DNA from: Klebsiella indica | GTDB taxonomy: Bacteria; Pseudomonadota; Gammaproteobacteria; Enterobacterales; Enterobacteriaceae | Assembly (NCBI RefSeq): GCF_005860775.1 | Contig: NZ_VCHQ01000002.1 | Span: 62,001-126,000 of the forward strand | Direction: 5' to 3' | DNA length: 64,000 bases | Part shown: piece by piece, positions 1 to 8,297 of the stretch | Layout: the number at the start of each line of letters is the position of its first letter | Numbering within the stretch: the first letter of the stretch is position 1 | Translations under genes and position numbers: made by a program | The notes under the pieces: model-generated | Told to the model about the DNA's origin: nothing | The model's database searches: none | The model's input: only the letters and a program-made list of their open reading frames with translations

Positions 1-13
1 GGGGAGTTTGTGC

Positions 14-913
14 TCAGGAAAGGGAATGAAGAAACAGTTCAAGAATGGAATTTGGTCTTGACCCCTTACGCGTCGCGAGGGCGATTTTGGTCGAAAAACT
101 CAGTCTGTCGGGTTCAATGGCGCGCATTATTCCCTTTTCTACCCAGTGTGCTGCATAGTGATCCGGCAGAAAGCCCACAAAGCGACCCGTCAGGATCAAA
201 AACGCGACGCCTTCGCGATCGGAAGCCGTCGCCGAGCATGACAACAACTGGTGAATGCCAATGCTTTCTGCCGTCATCCGGTAGCTCGGTACTACCGCGT
301 CAAGACGGCTGAGTTGCGCAGTGTCGGATACCTTTCCACAGTGGAACAGAGGGTGTTTATCGCTACAGTAAAGATTTGATTTTTCATCATAAAGATGCTT
401 GTAATCCAGGGCGGATATCGGCGACGTTAACGGCAGTGCCCCCACATGCAATCGCCCGTCCATCAGGCCGCGTTCGATATCCGCCGCCGTGCACATGCTC
501 AGGTTGATGCGCACGTCCGGCCCCTTCGCGCGTAGCATATCCAGCGCATTGGTAATGCGCATCATCGGCTGGGTCACCAGATTGTTGATGATGCCGATGT
601 TAAACTCGCCACGCAGGTGCCGGTGCATCTGGTTCACCTGCTGACGGAACGCCTCAATAGCGGCCATCATGGTGTCGCTGATACGCAGTATCTCGCGCCC
701 TTCGTCAGTAAGGGAAAAGCCTGCCCGGCCGCGCTGACATAGCCGCATACCCAGCCGTTTTTCTAAATCGCTCATGTGCATACTGATGGCTGAACGGGTA
801 ATACCCAGCAGGCTTTCGGCGCCGGAAAAACTCCCGCATTCCACCACCGTTTTAAAAATCCGCAGCAGCTTCAGATCGAAATCGGTCACCTGTCCGAGCG
901 ATTTTGTTTTCAT
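14..913 (-). CDS. LysR-family transcriptional regulator
   Basis: A 299-residue LysR-type regulator. Residues about 10-70 form the winged helix-turn-helix (FDLKLLRIFKTVVECGSFSG, then a recognition helix around TRSAISMHMSDLE). The rest is a periplasmic-binding-like effector domain. It is transcribed away from the aminotransferase gene that starts at 1013, the usual arrangement for a LysR protein controlling its neighbour. The roughly 100-bp gap is AT-rich and holds TTTGC-N6-GCAAA at 965-980, a possible operator. By context it probably controls the beta-alanine-type aminotransferase and the ruined dehydrogenase behind it. That target is inference. The family assignment is firm. Confidence 0.9.
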   Translation of the reverse strand: MKTKSLGQVTDFDLKLLRIFKTVVECGSFSGAESLLGITRSAISMHMSDLEKRLGMRLCQRGRAGFSLTDEGREILRISDTMMAAIEAFRQQVNQMHRHLRGEFNIGIINNLVTQPMMRITNALDMLRAKGPDVRINLSMCTAADIERGLMDGRLHVGALPLTSPISALDYKHLYDEKSNLYCSDKHPLFHCGKVSDTAQLSRLDAVVPSYRMTAESIGIHQLLSCSATASDREGVAFLILTGRFVGFLPDHYAAHWVEKGIMRAIEPDRLSFSTKIALATRKGSRPNSILELFLHSLS

Positions 914-1012
914 AGGTAAAAAAAACCTTAACTAAATGTCTCGTAATTTGGATTTAACTTATCTTTTGCTTGATTGCAAACTCTTCTAACACTTTGCAGG
1001 AAGAGATCCGTT

Positions 1013-2344
1013 ATGTCCGAAGCCATCAACATCGCATCGCTGAATCTGAAATCACACTGGATGCCGTTTAGCGCCAACCGTAACTTTCACCGTGATCCAC
1101 GTTTTATCGTGGCCGCGAAGGGACGCTGGCTGCAAGACGCTAATGGGCGCCAGATTTATGACAGTCTGTCGGGGCTCTGGACCTGCGGCGCCGGTCATAC
1201 TCGCAGTGAAATCCAGCAAGCTGTGGCCAAACAGCTGGGTACGCTCGACTATTCCCCGGGCTTCCAGTATGGCCACCCGCTGTCGTTTCAACTGGCGGAT
1301 AAAATCGCCAGCCTGATGCCAGGCAACCTGAACCACGTTTTTTTTACCGGCTCTGGCTCCGAATCCGCCGATACTGCCATCAAAATGGCTCGTGCCTACT
1401 GGCGCGCTAAAGGGCAACCCGCCAGGACAAAACTGATCGGCCGCGCCAGGGGCTATCACGGCGTTAACATGGCGGGGACCAGTCTTGGTGGCATCGGCGG
1501 CAATCGCAAGATGTTCGGCCCTCTGCTGGACGTCGATCACCTGCCGCATACGCTGCAATCGGGTATGGCATTCACCAAAGGGATGGCGGCCACCGGCGGC
1601 CCGGCGCTGGCGGATGAGCTTCTGAAGCTGATTGAACTGCACGATGCCAGCAACATCGCCGCCGTGATCGTTGAGCCGCTGTCAGGTTCCGCCGGCGCGA
1701 TTATTCCGCCGCAGGGCTACCTGCAACGACTGCGGGAAATTTGCACCCGGCACGATATTTTGCTGATTTTCGATGAAGTCATTACCGGGTTCGGGCGTAT
1801 GGGAAGTTGGAGCGGGGCGGAGTATTTTGGCGTTACGCCAGATATCCTCAACTTCGCCAAGCAGATAACCAATGGTGCCATTCCGCTGGGCGGCGTGGTG
1901 GCCAGCAGCGAAATCTATGATGCTTTCATGTCACAGCCGTTGCCGGAACACGCGGTGGAGTTCGGCCACGGCTACACCTACTCCGCTCATCCGGTGGCGT
2001 GCGCGGCGGGCCTTGCCACTCTTGACCTGCTGGAAAAAGAGCAACTGATCGCCCGCTCCGCGGAACTGGCGCAGCATTTTGAAACCGCTCTGCACGCACT
2101 ACGTAACTGCCCGAATGTGGTTGATATTCGCAACTGTGGTCTGGTGGGCGCCATTCAGCTTGCCAGTCGCGATGGCGACGCGACTGTTCGCCCCTTTGAT
2201 GCGGGCATGGCACTGTGGAAAGCAGGCTTCTACGTCCGTTTTGGCGGTGACACTTTGCAATTTGGGCCAATGTTCAACAGCGAACCCGCTGAACTGGATC
2301 GTCTGTTTGACGCGGTGGGCGACGCCTTGCATCAGATTAGTTAA
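1013..2344 (+). CDS. omega-amino acid (beta-alanine):pyruvate aminotransferase
   Basis: Class III PLP-dependent aminotransferase of 443 residues. It carries the family landmarks: WMPFSANRNF near the N-terminus, SGSESADTAIKMAR for cofactor phosphate binding, the FDEVITGFGRMG aspartate motif that holds the pyridine nitrogen, and the NFAKQITNGAIPLGG region with the Schiff-base lysine. Overall it resembles beta-alanine:pyruvate transaminases, which turn beta-alanine and pyruvate into malonate semialdehyde and alanine. The start chosen is ATG 1013, preceded by AGGAAGAG; an upstream TTG at 974 would add 13 unlikely residues. The next gene is a wrecked semialdehyde dehydrogenase, the usual partner. 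Other omega-amino acids could be substrates. Confidence 0.85.
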   Translation: MSEAINIASLNLKSHWMPFSANRNFHRDPRFIVAAKGRWLQDANGRQIYDSLSGLWTCGAGHTRSEIQQAVAKQLGTLDYSPGFQYGHPLSFQLADKIASLMPGNLNHVFFTGSGSESADTAIKMARAYWRAKGQPARTKLIGRARGYHGVNMAGTSLGGIGGNRKMFGPLLDVDHLPHTLQSGMAFTKGMAATGGPALADELLKLIELHDASNIAAVIVEPLSGSAGAIIPPQGYLQRLREICTRHDILLIFDEVITGFGRMGSWSGAEYFGVTPDILNFAKQITNGAIPLGGVVASSEIYDAFMSQPLPEHAVEFGHGYTYSAHPVACAAGLATLDLLEKEQLIARSAELAQHFETALHALRNCPNVVDIRNCGLVGAIQLASRDGDATVRPFDAGMALWKAGFYVRFGGDTLQFGPMFNSEPAELDRLFDAVGDALHQIS

Positions 2345-2355
2345 GAGTGTGCCTG

Positions 2356-2723
2356 ATGAAGACCGTTACTTATTTGATTAACGGTGGAATGCGTCAGGCT
2401 GCTGCTGGCAGTGTCCCCTCCATTGACGAGGCGATTCGTCAGATTGAGAGATGTTATTGCTGCAGCCAAAGCGGCTCTGCCAGCCTGACGTAATCTGCCG
2501 CCGGCCAGACGCGCACCGATTTTTATCGTTGTAAGCCGTTGCCGGAAGCCAATGAAAAGAAAACCGTCGCGCTTATCAGCGACGATCATGGCAAGATGCG
2601 TGAAGATACGGCTGACGAACTGAAACGCGGTATTGAGTACGTCCACTGGACGGTGGGCCCACAGGTCCAGTACCAACACTCAGCAAAATCAGTATCACAT
2701 GCGTTCTGTAACAGCTGCGGATA
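2356..2723 (+). pseudogene. remnant of methylmalonate/malonate-semialdehyde dehydrogenase (mmsA-like)
   Basis: No intact gene, but three frames carry pieces of one aldehyde dehydrogenase in the right order. From 2356 the start reads MKTVTYLINGG, like the MmsA N-terminus. A shifted frame gives VIAAAKAALPA followed by a stop. A third stretch from about 2525 reads YRCKPLPEANEKK, ALISDDHGKMREDT and ELKRGIEYV, matching the family's helix with EHGK and RGIE motifs. Everything after about residue 130, including the catalytic cysteine, is gone. In intact operons this enzyme follows the beta-alanine aminotransferase and converts malonate semialdehyde to acetyl-CoA. The remnant suggests the pathway is broken here unless a homologue elsewhere substitutes. 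Confidence 0.75.
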
Positions 2724-2788
2724 ATTTTGCCCAGGCGCTCCGTTCTGGGGCTCGAACGTGTTCCTGTTGTTTCTTTGATGTTTTCACT

Positions 2789-3646
2789 TCATCCGAATAA
2801 TCCCACGAACGGCAGAATCACCGAGGCGTCGGTGCTGGTGTGGCGGTACAGCAGCCAGGTGCGGTTTTTCACCGGCAGGCCGTCGATGGCGATGGGGACC
2901 CGGAACAGACGTTCATCGAAGGCCAGATAGCTGGAAACGATGGCATAGCCCAGTCCGCGTGTCACCATCGCCAGGCACACTTCCAGCTTGTCCACTGTCA
3001 TCGCCACGTTGGGCAGCCGGGTGTAGTTGGCGTTCCACCAGCGCTCGATCAGTTGGGATATGTGCGGGCCGTGGTTGATGCGGATTTGCGGCAGGTGCGG
3101 CAGCCGCGTCAGATCCAGTGGCTGATGGCTGACGAGGTAATAGTCGTCTTCTTCGACCAATTGCTTGCCTTCGCGCCAGCCGAAATGGTCTTTCACTAAC
3201 GCCAGATGGATGGTCTCGCGCTGGAGCTGCTGGAACATCTCTTCGCTGTAACCGCTAATCAGGTGGATGTTGATGTCCGGGTAGCGCTGGTTGAACTGCG
3301 CCAGCTTGTCCGGCAGGCGGTAGGCAGCATAGTTGCTGGATACGCCGATCCGCAATTCCCCCTGCTGCGGTTTGTCCAGATTGAGTAACGTCTGCTTGAG
3401 CTGCTGGTAGTCGTTGAGCATGCTCTCCGCCCGTTGTGCCAGATAGCGGCCCTGGGCGCTGAACGTCAGCCCACGCGCACCGTCTGCAAACAGCCGAATG
3501 CCGAGCTTGCGTTCGATCTGCCGCAGTCGGTAGCTGAGTGCCGGCTGAGAGGTGTATAGCTGCTCCGCCGCCCGGGTGATGTTCTTGTGCTGCCACACGG
3601 TGTGCACAATCAGCCAGTCTTTTTCGTTCATCGCGCTTAACCTCAT
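2789..3646 (-). CDS. LysR-family transcriptional regulator
   Basis: LysR-type regulator of 285 residues. The helix-turn-helix lies at residues about 20-45 (ITRAAEQLYTSQPALSYRLR, then QIERKLGIRLF), followed by a ligand-binding domain. Either ATG 3646 or the in-frame ATG at 3631 (MNEKDW) could be the start; many family members begin close to the latter. It is divergent from the M20 amidohydrolase operon at 3791. The shared 144-bp gap contains a perfect interrupted palindrome, 3705-3729, that fits a LysR operator. It most likely senses a substrate or product of the hydrolase operon. The effector is unknown. Confidence 0.9.
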   Translation of the reverse strand: MRLSAMNEKDWLIVHTVWQHKNITRAAEQLYTSQPALSYRLRQIERKLGIRLFADGARGLTFSAQGRYLAQRAESMLNDYQQLKQTLLNLDKPQQGELRIGVSSNYAAYRLPDKLAQFNQRYPDINIHLISGYSEEMFQQLQRETIHLALVKDHFGWREGKQLVEEDDYYLVSHQPLDLTRLPHLPQIRINHGPHISQLIERWWNANYTRLPNVAMTVDKLEVCLAMVTRGLGYAIVSSYLAFDERLFRVPIAIDGLPVKNRTWLLYRHTSTDASVILPFVGLFG

Positions 3647-3704
3647 GTTTTCCTTTAACTATAAAATAATTTTTTGCCTCAGTTGGCAATCAATAAAAAA
3701 GCTT

Positions 3705-3729
3705 AACTTTTCATCATAGTGGAAAAGTT
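3705..3729. promoter_or_regulatory. probable LysR operator palindrome
   Basis: AACTTTTC and GAAAAGTT form perfect 8-base arms around a 9-base spacer, in the intergenic region between the divergent LysR gene and the M20 operon. The position and the T-rich/A-rich dyad symmetry fit a LysR binding site. The assignment comes from symmetry and context only. Confidence 0.55.
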
Positions 3730-3790
3730 TTATATCTAACTAACATATTAATTTAAAAAAGATTACCTGCATTTATTTGAGGAGACAGGC

Positions 3791-4984
3791 ATGGCGTCCT
3801 GCACTATAACTGAGCACAAGGATAAAATTATTTTTGCCGTTGAGGCGTTACGCGAACCGATGGGTCAGTTGGCGCGCCGCATCCATGCCCAGCCGGAACT
3901 GAGCTTTGGCGAGCAGCGTTCAGCGGCGGCGCTGATGGCGCCGTTGCGCGAGGCTGACTTTGATATCACCGCCGGTGTAGCAGGGCTGCCGACGGCCTTC
4001 CGCGCCACCTGGAACAGCGGTAAACCTGGCCCGCGCATCGCCCTGTTGGCGGAATACGATGCTCTGCCGGAGCTGGGACATGCCTGCGGACATAACCTGA
4101 TCGGCACCGCATCGGTTGCCGCCGCGCTGGCGCTAAAAAGTGCTTATCCGGAGATGCCGGGGCGGCTGGAGGTGATCGGCACCCCGGCGGAAGAAGAGGG
4201 TGGCGGCAAGATAACCATGGTTGACCACGGCGTGTTCGACGACGTGGACGCAGCGATGATGTTCCATCCGCGTGAGAAAAATATGGTCACGCGCGGGGCG
4301 TTGGCCTGTGTGGATGCGGTGTTCAAATTTTACGGCAAGGCGTCCCACGCAGCGTCGGCGCCGGAAAAAGGCATCAGCGCGCTGGATGCGGTAATTCATA
4401 CTTTTGTCGGCGTTAACGCGCTACGCCAGTTTTTCACCGATGACATTCGGGTGCATGGCATCATCACCAACGGCGGCAGAGCCACCAATATTGTGCCGGC
4501 TTACGCCGAAGCCAAATTCCTGATGCGCGCCGCCACGGTGAAAGGACTGCAAACCGTGCGCCAGAAGGTGTTTGCCGCCGCGCAGGCCGCCGCCGACATG
4601 AGTGGCGCCCGGCTGGAGATCGAAGAAGGGCTGACCTACGCCGAGCGCAACACCAATCAAACGCTGGCGGCGGGCTTCCGCCGTAATCTGGAACAACTGG
4701 GACTGGACGTGAATGAGCCGCCGCAGAAAGGCGGGGTAGGGTCGTCGGATATCGGTAACGTCAGCCAGGTGACCGCCACCATCCATCCTTATTTACGCAT
4801 CGGCGACGTTACGCCTCACACGCCGGAATTCGCCGTCGCCGCCGCTGCGCCAGCGGGCATTGACGCCATGCTAAATGCGGCTAAGGCGCTGGCATTGACC
4901 GCTTACGATCTGTGCATCGATCAAGACTTTTTCCAGGCAATGCGTAGTGAATTTACTCAATGGCAAACCAACACCGGGAAATAA
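3791..4984 (+). CDS. M20-family amidohydrolase / dipeptidase
   Basis: A 397-residue zinc amidohydrolase of peptidase family M20 (M20D-type, as in aminoacyl or N-acyl amino acid hydrolases and PM20D2-like beta-alanyl dipeptidases). Visible landmarks: ALLAEYDALPELGHACGHN (metal ligands), GTPAEEEGGGK (catalytic glutamates), MFHPREKN, and the dimerisation-domain motif FKFYGKASHAA. No signal peptide, so cytoplasmic. ATG 3791 follows GAGGAGACAGGC, a good ribosome site. The binding-protein gene follows after 4 bases, then an overlapping M28 peptidase. The nearby beta-alanine aminotransferase makes a beta-alanyl or similar amide substrate an attractive guess; specificity cannot be read from sequence. 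Confidence 0.85.
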   Translation: MASCTITEHKDKIIFAVEALREPMGQLARRIHAQPELSFGEQRSAAALMAPLREADFDITAGVAGLPTAFRATWNSGKPGPRIALLAEYDALPELGHACGHNLIGTASVAAALALKSAYPEMPGRLEVIGTPAEEEGGGKITMVDHGVFDDVDAAMMFHPREKNMVTRGALACVDAVFKFYGKASHAASAPEKGISALDAVIHTFVGVNALRQFFTDDIRVHGIITNGGRATNIVPAYAEAKFLMRAATVKGLQTVRQKVFAAAQAAADMSGARLEIEEGLTYAERNTNQTLAAGFRRNLEQLGLDVNEPPQKGGVGSSDIGNVSQVTATIHPYLRIGDVTPHTPEFAVAAAAPAGIDAMLNAAKALALTAYDLCIDQDFFQAMRSEFTQWQTNTGK

Positions 4985-4988
4985 CTCA

Positions 4989-5777
4989 ATGAATATAATC
5001 AAAACTGTTTTGGCGGCGTCTGTCGTGCTGGTCTGTACCCAATCTCTCGCCGCGGCGGATACGCTGCGCGTCGCCGCCGATCTGGGCTATCCGCCGTTCC
5101 AGTACCGCGACAACCACGGTGTACCGTCGGGTTTTGAAATCGACATCACCAACGCGGTGTGCGCCGCCATTCAGGCGAAATGTGAGTACGTCGCTGGCAG
5201 TTTCGATTCGGAAATCCCGGCACTGTTGGCGAAAAAGGTGGACTTTATCTCTCCCCAGGGTGCCACTGAGAAGCGGCGCAAGGCGATTGATTTCACCGAC
5301 TTTGTTTACCACATTCCCACCCAACTGGTTGCGCGCAAAGGCAGCGGCCTGCTGCCGGATGTAGATAAATTGAGGGGTAAACGTATCGCTGTGCAGCAGG
5401 GCACCATTCAGGAAATGTACGCTAATCAGTATTGGGCGTCGCACGGCGTGGATGTGGTGGCTTACGCCGATCAAGATTCTATTTATCAGGATCTAACCGC
5501 CGGACGTCTGGACGGTGCGCTCAGCCCGGCGGTGGCGGTGACCTTCGGTTTTCTCAGCAAGCCGGAAGGCAAAGATTTTGAACTGGTGGGGGGCGAAGTG
5601 CGGGACAATAAATTGTTCAGCATCGGTTCGGCGTATGGCCTTCGTAAAGGCGATGAGGCGTTGAAACAGCGGCTGAATCAAGGGTTGGCGAAAATTATGG
5701 CCGACGGCACCTGGGAAAAACTCAAGCAGCACTATTTCGGTAACATTGAAATGAAAGTTCAGCGAGGCGCGCAATGA
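4989..5777 (+). CDS. family 3 extracellular solute-binding protein (polar amino acid type)
   Basis: Periplasmic binding protein of 262 residues. A Sec signal peptide (MNIIKTVLAASVVLVCTQSLAAA) precedes the mature start near DTLRVA. The fold motifs of polar amino acid binders follow: LGYPPFQYRD, GFEIDI, and a central hinge region near GKRIAVQQGTIQE. The start is ATG 4989, just after the M20 stop, with GGGAA upstream. It sits between two hydrolases in one transcript, but no permease or ATPase gene lies nearby. It may use another transporter's membrane parts or serve as a sensor. The ligand is unknown; an amino acid or small amide is likely. Confidence 0.87.
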   Translation: MNIIKTVLAASVVLVCTQSLAAADTLRVAADLGYPPFQYRDNHGVPSGFEIDITNAVCAAIQAKCEYVAGSFDSEIPALLAKKVDFISPQGATEKRRKAIDFTDFVYHIPTQLVARKGSGLLPDVDKLRGKRIAVQQGTIQEMYANQYWASHGVDVVAYADQDSIYQDLTAGRLDGALSPAVAVTFGFLSKPEGKDFELVGGEVRDNKLFSIGSAYGLRKGDEALKQRLNQGLAKIMADGTWEKLKQHYFGNIEMKVQRGAQ

Positions 5778-7435
5778 CTCCCGACGTTCCGCAGCTCAAG
5801 GCGTTGATGACTGCACTGCTGGACGAGTTCCAGCGGTTGCACCGCCTTTCCGGCACACTGGATGCGGAGCGAAGTGTTGATGTGTTAATCGGCTTGTTGG
5901 AGCGTCATGGCCTGACGGCAAAGCGCGAGCGCTGCCGGTTGTGGCTAAGCGATCCGCTGGCCGGCGCGTTGTCGTTACCCACGCATCCGAATTGGCGCTG
6001 CGCGGCCAAAACCCGCTCTTTCTCCGCTCACTGCCCGCAGGGGGTGGAGGCCGAGTTGTACTTCGATGTTCGTTCCCAGGAATACGTGCCGGACGACGAA
6101 CTGCCGGCGTGGGAAGCCGCGGTGAAAGGCCGCATTGTAGTGGCTTTTCAGGGCTTCGAAGATTACGTGCAGCGGCTGATGCAGGCAGGAGCCGCTGGGC
6201 TGATTCATATCTGGGACTCGGACGAAGATGCGCTGCACGAAGAGACGGTCGGCCCGGTGTGGGGTTCACCGGTGCCGGATGATGCGGTGCTTTACCCGAC
6301 GCTGCCGGTGATCAGTATCAATAAACGTAGCGGGGCCGAACTGCAGTCGCTGTTGGTGCAGGGGCCGCTGACGGCGCGCATCGCCACGAGGCTGAATCTG
6401 CACGTGGCGGAGTGCAGCCTGCCAGTGGTAGAAATTGGCGGCGAGCATGACGAGTTCGTGCTGTTATCGTCCCACTACGATTCCTGGCACGAAGGCGTGA
6501 CCGACAACGCCACCGGCGACGCGCTATGTCTGGCAATGGCGGCACATTTTGCCGCGCATCGTCAGGTGCTGAAACGCGGCCTGCGTATCGCCTGGTGGCC
6601 GGGGCACTCCAACGCCCGCTATGGCGGTTCCACATGGTACGCCGATCGGTATCGCTTTGAGCTGCAACAACGCTGCGTGGCGCATATCAACGTCGATTCT
6701 CCCGGCTGCCGGGACGCCACGCAGGTGGTGGTCAACGCCAGCGGCGCGGAGAGCGTTGCGTTTCTCAACCGGGCGGTACGTGACGTCACTGGCGGCCCGG
6801 CCCGGCGCATCACTCCGCTCGGCAAAGGAGGCGATCAATCCTTCTGGGGCTGCGGTATCCCGCTGCATTTCGCCTTCCGCGAGGAGCCGGAAACCCGCAC
6901 CACTCAGTCCCCCGGTAGCGGCGGTGGCTGGTGGTGGCATACCGAGTGCGACACCCGCGACAAGGTGGACGATGATATCCAGTGGCGCGACTGCGAGATT
7001 CATTTCCGCTGGCTGGAAGAATTGCTGACTGCGCCTGAGTTGCCGTTTGACGCGCCGCATTATCTGGCGCAATTGCAGCAAGAGCTGGTACAACTGCAAC
7101 AAGAACTGGATCCGCACTTTGATCTGTCGCGCCTTACTGGGGAGCTGACGGCGTTGCAGGATGAGTACGCGCGTGCTGCGCCGAGCCGGAAGGCCATACG
7201 CCAACTGTTGGGGCTACTGCACAGGGTACGCTATGTCTCTACCGATGATTTTCATCAGGACAAAAGCTACCACGGCGGTGCGTTTCCTGGGCTGCGATTG
7301 CTGCGTCATCATCGGGAGTCCAGTTGCCGGTCGTATACCTGGCTGATGCTGGAAACCCAGTACCGTCGCCAGCACGACCGTATCCTCAGTCTGTTGCGGG
7401 AGGGTGGGGCGCTGGTGCGTAATGGCGCGGCATAA
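5774..7435 (+). CDS. M28-family metallopeptidase with PA-type insert
   Basis: A 553-residue M28-type (aminopeptidase) protein. The N-terminal third carries a protease-associated-like segment (GRIVVAFQGFEDYVQRLMQA, GAAGLIHIW). The catalytic domain shows SSHYDSWHEG (His234, Asp236), TDNATG (Asp244), HINVDSPG, and WWWHTECDTRDK with a late metal-ligand histidine. The expected glutamate pair is replaced by WWPGHSNARYGGS, so catalysis may differ from classical members. There is no signal peptide. The gene overlaps the binding-protein stop by four bases (ATGA), showing translational coupling. It probably hydrolyses a peptide or amide taken up with the help of its neighbour. Confidence 0.8.
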   Translation: MTPDVPQLKALMTALLDEFQRLHRLSGTLDAERSVDVLIGLLERHGLTAKRERCRLWLSDPLAGALSLPTHPNWRCAAKTRSFSAHCPQGVEAELYFDVRSQEYVPDDELPAWEAAVKGRIVVAFQGFEDYVQRLMQAGAAGLIHIWDSDEDALHEETVGPVWGSPVPDDAVLYPTLPVISINKRSGAELQSLLVQGPLTARIATRLNLHVAECSLPVVEIGGEHDEFVLLSSHYDSWHEGVTDNATGDALCLAMAAHFAAHRQVLKRGLRIAWWPGHSNARYGGSTWYADRYRFELQQRCVAHINVDSPGCRDATQVVVNASGAESVAFLNRAVRDVTGGPARRITPLGKGGDQSFWGCGIPLHFAFREEPETRTTQSPGSGGGWWWHTECDTRDKVDDDIQWRDCEIHFRWLEELLTAPELPFDAPHYLAQLQQELVQLQQELDPHFDLSRLTGELTALQDEYARAAPSRKAIRQLLGLLHRVRYVSTDDFHQDKSYHGGAFPGLRLLRHHRESSCRSYTWLMLETQYRRQHDRILSLLREGGALVRNGAA

Positions 7436-7511
7436 AGTCACCATAAAAGAGTCATCGTGTGCCAGTAAGCGATACTGTAGGGTAAGTGCCAGTTGGGAAG
7501 GCTTTTGGCTA

Positions 7512-7649
7512 ACCGTCGACGCGATAAGACGCTTGCCAGTCTTTAGAGCGGTTGGGATAAACGAGCAGATACAGACCTTTGCCATCAGAAATTTTTGTTG
7601 GCTTGCCGTAAGGCCTGGCGTTTTTTACAGCAATATCCGTTAAGCGCAT
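7512..7649 (-). pseudogene. N-terminal stub of a P4-type tyrosine integrase
   Basis: Reading from ATG 7649, 46 codons match the integrase DUF4102 N-terminus: MRLTDIAVKNARPYGKPTK, SDGKGLYLLVYPNRSKDW, then YRVDG and a stop. Intact relatives, such as the integrase at 20218-21477, are about 420 residues, so over 85 percent is missing. The stub points leftward and starts about 180 bases from the tRNA-Phe-derived repeat at 7831. That is the same geometry as the intact integrase to its tRNA. It is best read as the relic of an older element that occupied the same tRNA site. Confidence 0.8.
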
Positions 7650-7795
7650 AGCAAGCCTCCTGTGCAAATGTTGGTAAAAACCCCATCGAACTGAGATTAC
7701 CAACATTTTTACCAACAAATAGGGGCGCTGCCAGTCGATTTTAACGGACAGTAGTAGACAACCGGATGGGGATAACTTATTGATTTTATAAAGCA

Positions 7796-7821
7796 AAACG
7801 GACGCCGAAGGGCGTCCGTTT
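7796..7821. terminator. bidirectional hairpin terminator
   Basis: AAACGGACGCC, a GAAG loop, and GGCGTCCGTTT form a perfect 11-bp stem with A/T flanks. On the minus strand it lies directly downstream of the tRNA-Phe 3'-end copy, where the transcript of the tRNA would once have ended. It may be the original or an element-borne terminator of that tRNA. Confidence 0.7.
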
Positions 7822-7830
7822 CTAAATAAG

Positions 7831-7850
7831 TGGTGCCGGACTCGGAATCA
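7831..7850. repeat. attachment-site copy of the tRNA-Phe 3' end
   Basis: TGGTGCCGGACTCGGAATCA repeats the last bases of the tRNA-Phe gene (21641 onward) except that the CCC run is CC and the final base differs. Together the two copies bracket about 13.8 kb with an intact integrase at the inner end. This is the standard signature of a tRNA-targeted integrative element. It is the distal junction. Confidence 0.8.
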
Positions 7851-8008
7851 TATTCACGATTAACACGTTGTTTATTATTGGTTTTGTTGGTATTTCTCGT
7901 AAACAGCGCCCCCACGAAGGCCCCCATAAAAAATCGCTTTGGTTTTGTGAGGGTTATCACGAAAAATCGGCATTTTGCGAGTGGGGGTTCGTTATGTGTG
8001 GAGTCAGG

Positions 8009-8113
8009 TCCACACATAACGACCTGAGGTCCACATACAGTGGCTGGAACTCCACACATAACGGCCTGAGGTCTACATATAGTGGGTGAAACTCCACACA
8101 TAGCGGCGCTAAA
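8009..8113. repeat. five 21-bp iterons with a leading inverted copy
   Basis: Five tandem 21-base units start at 8009, 8030, 8051, 8072 and 8093. Each begins TCCACACATA, TCCACATACA or TCTACATATA and odd and even units form two slightly different types. The 12-base reverse complement of the first half-unit (GTTATGTGTGGA) lies at 7991-8002, making a hairpin around GTCAGG. A period of 21 places all copies on one DNA face. The array sits about 160 bp inside the island end, fitting integrase or excisionase arm sites, or replication-protein iterons. No sequence between copies supports CRISPR. Confidence 0.8.
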
Positions 8114-8297
8114 AAATCCATGCTGCATTGGCCTCATCCCTCTTCGCATTGACATCTTTCAAACCTACATTTGATATGTTGGAACAATGGTTTTTGAGAT
8201 AATCAAAAAAGATGATCTTTCTAATTTATAGATTCTATTAGTATTTTTGTTATACTTTTGAGATACCGTCATGCAGCAGTTGAGATAACTAAACATC

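Noticed and set aside
7868..8089. Open frames across the iteron array
   Set aside because: Their repeated peptide pattern comes from the DNA repeat itself, not from a gene.
8009..8113. Tandem repeats as a CRISPR array
   Set aside because: The units abut with no spacers and vary internally; no cas genes are present.
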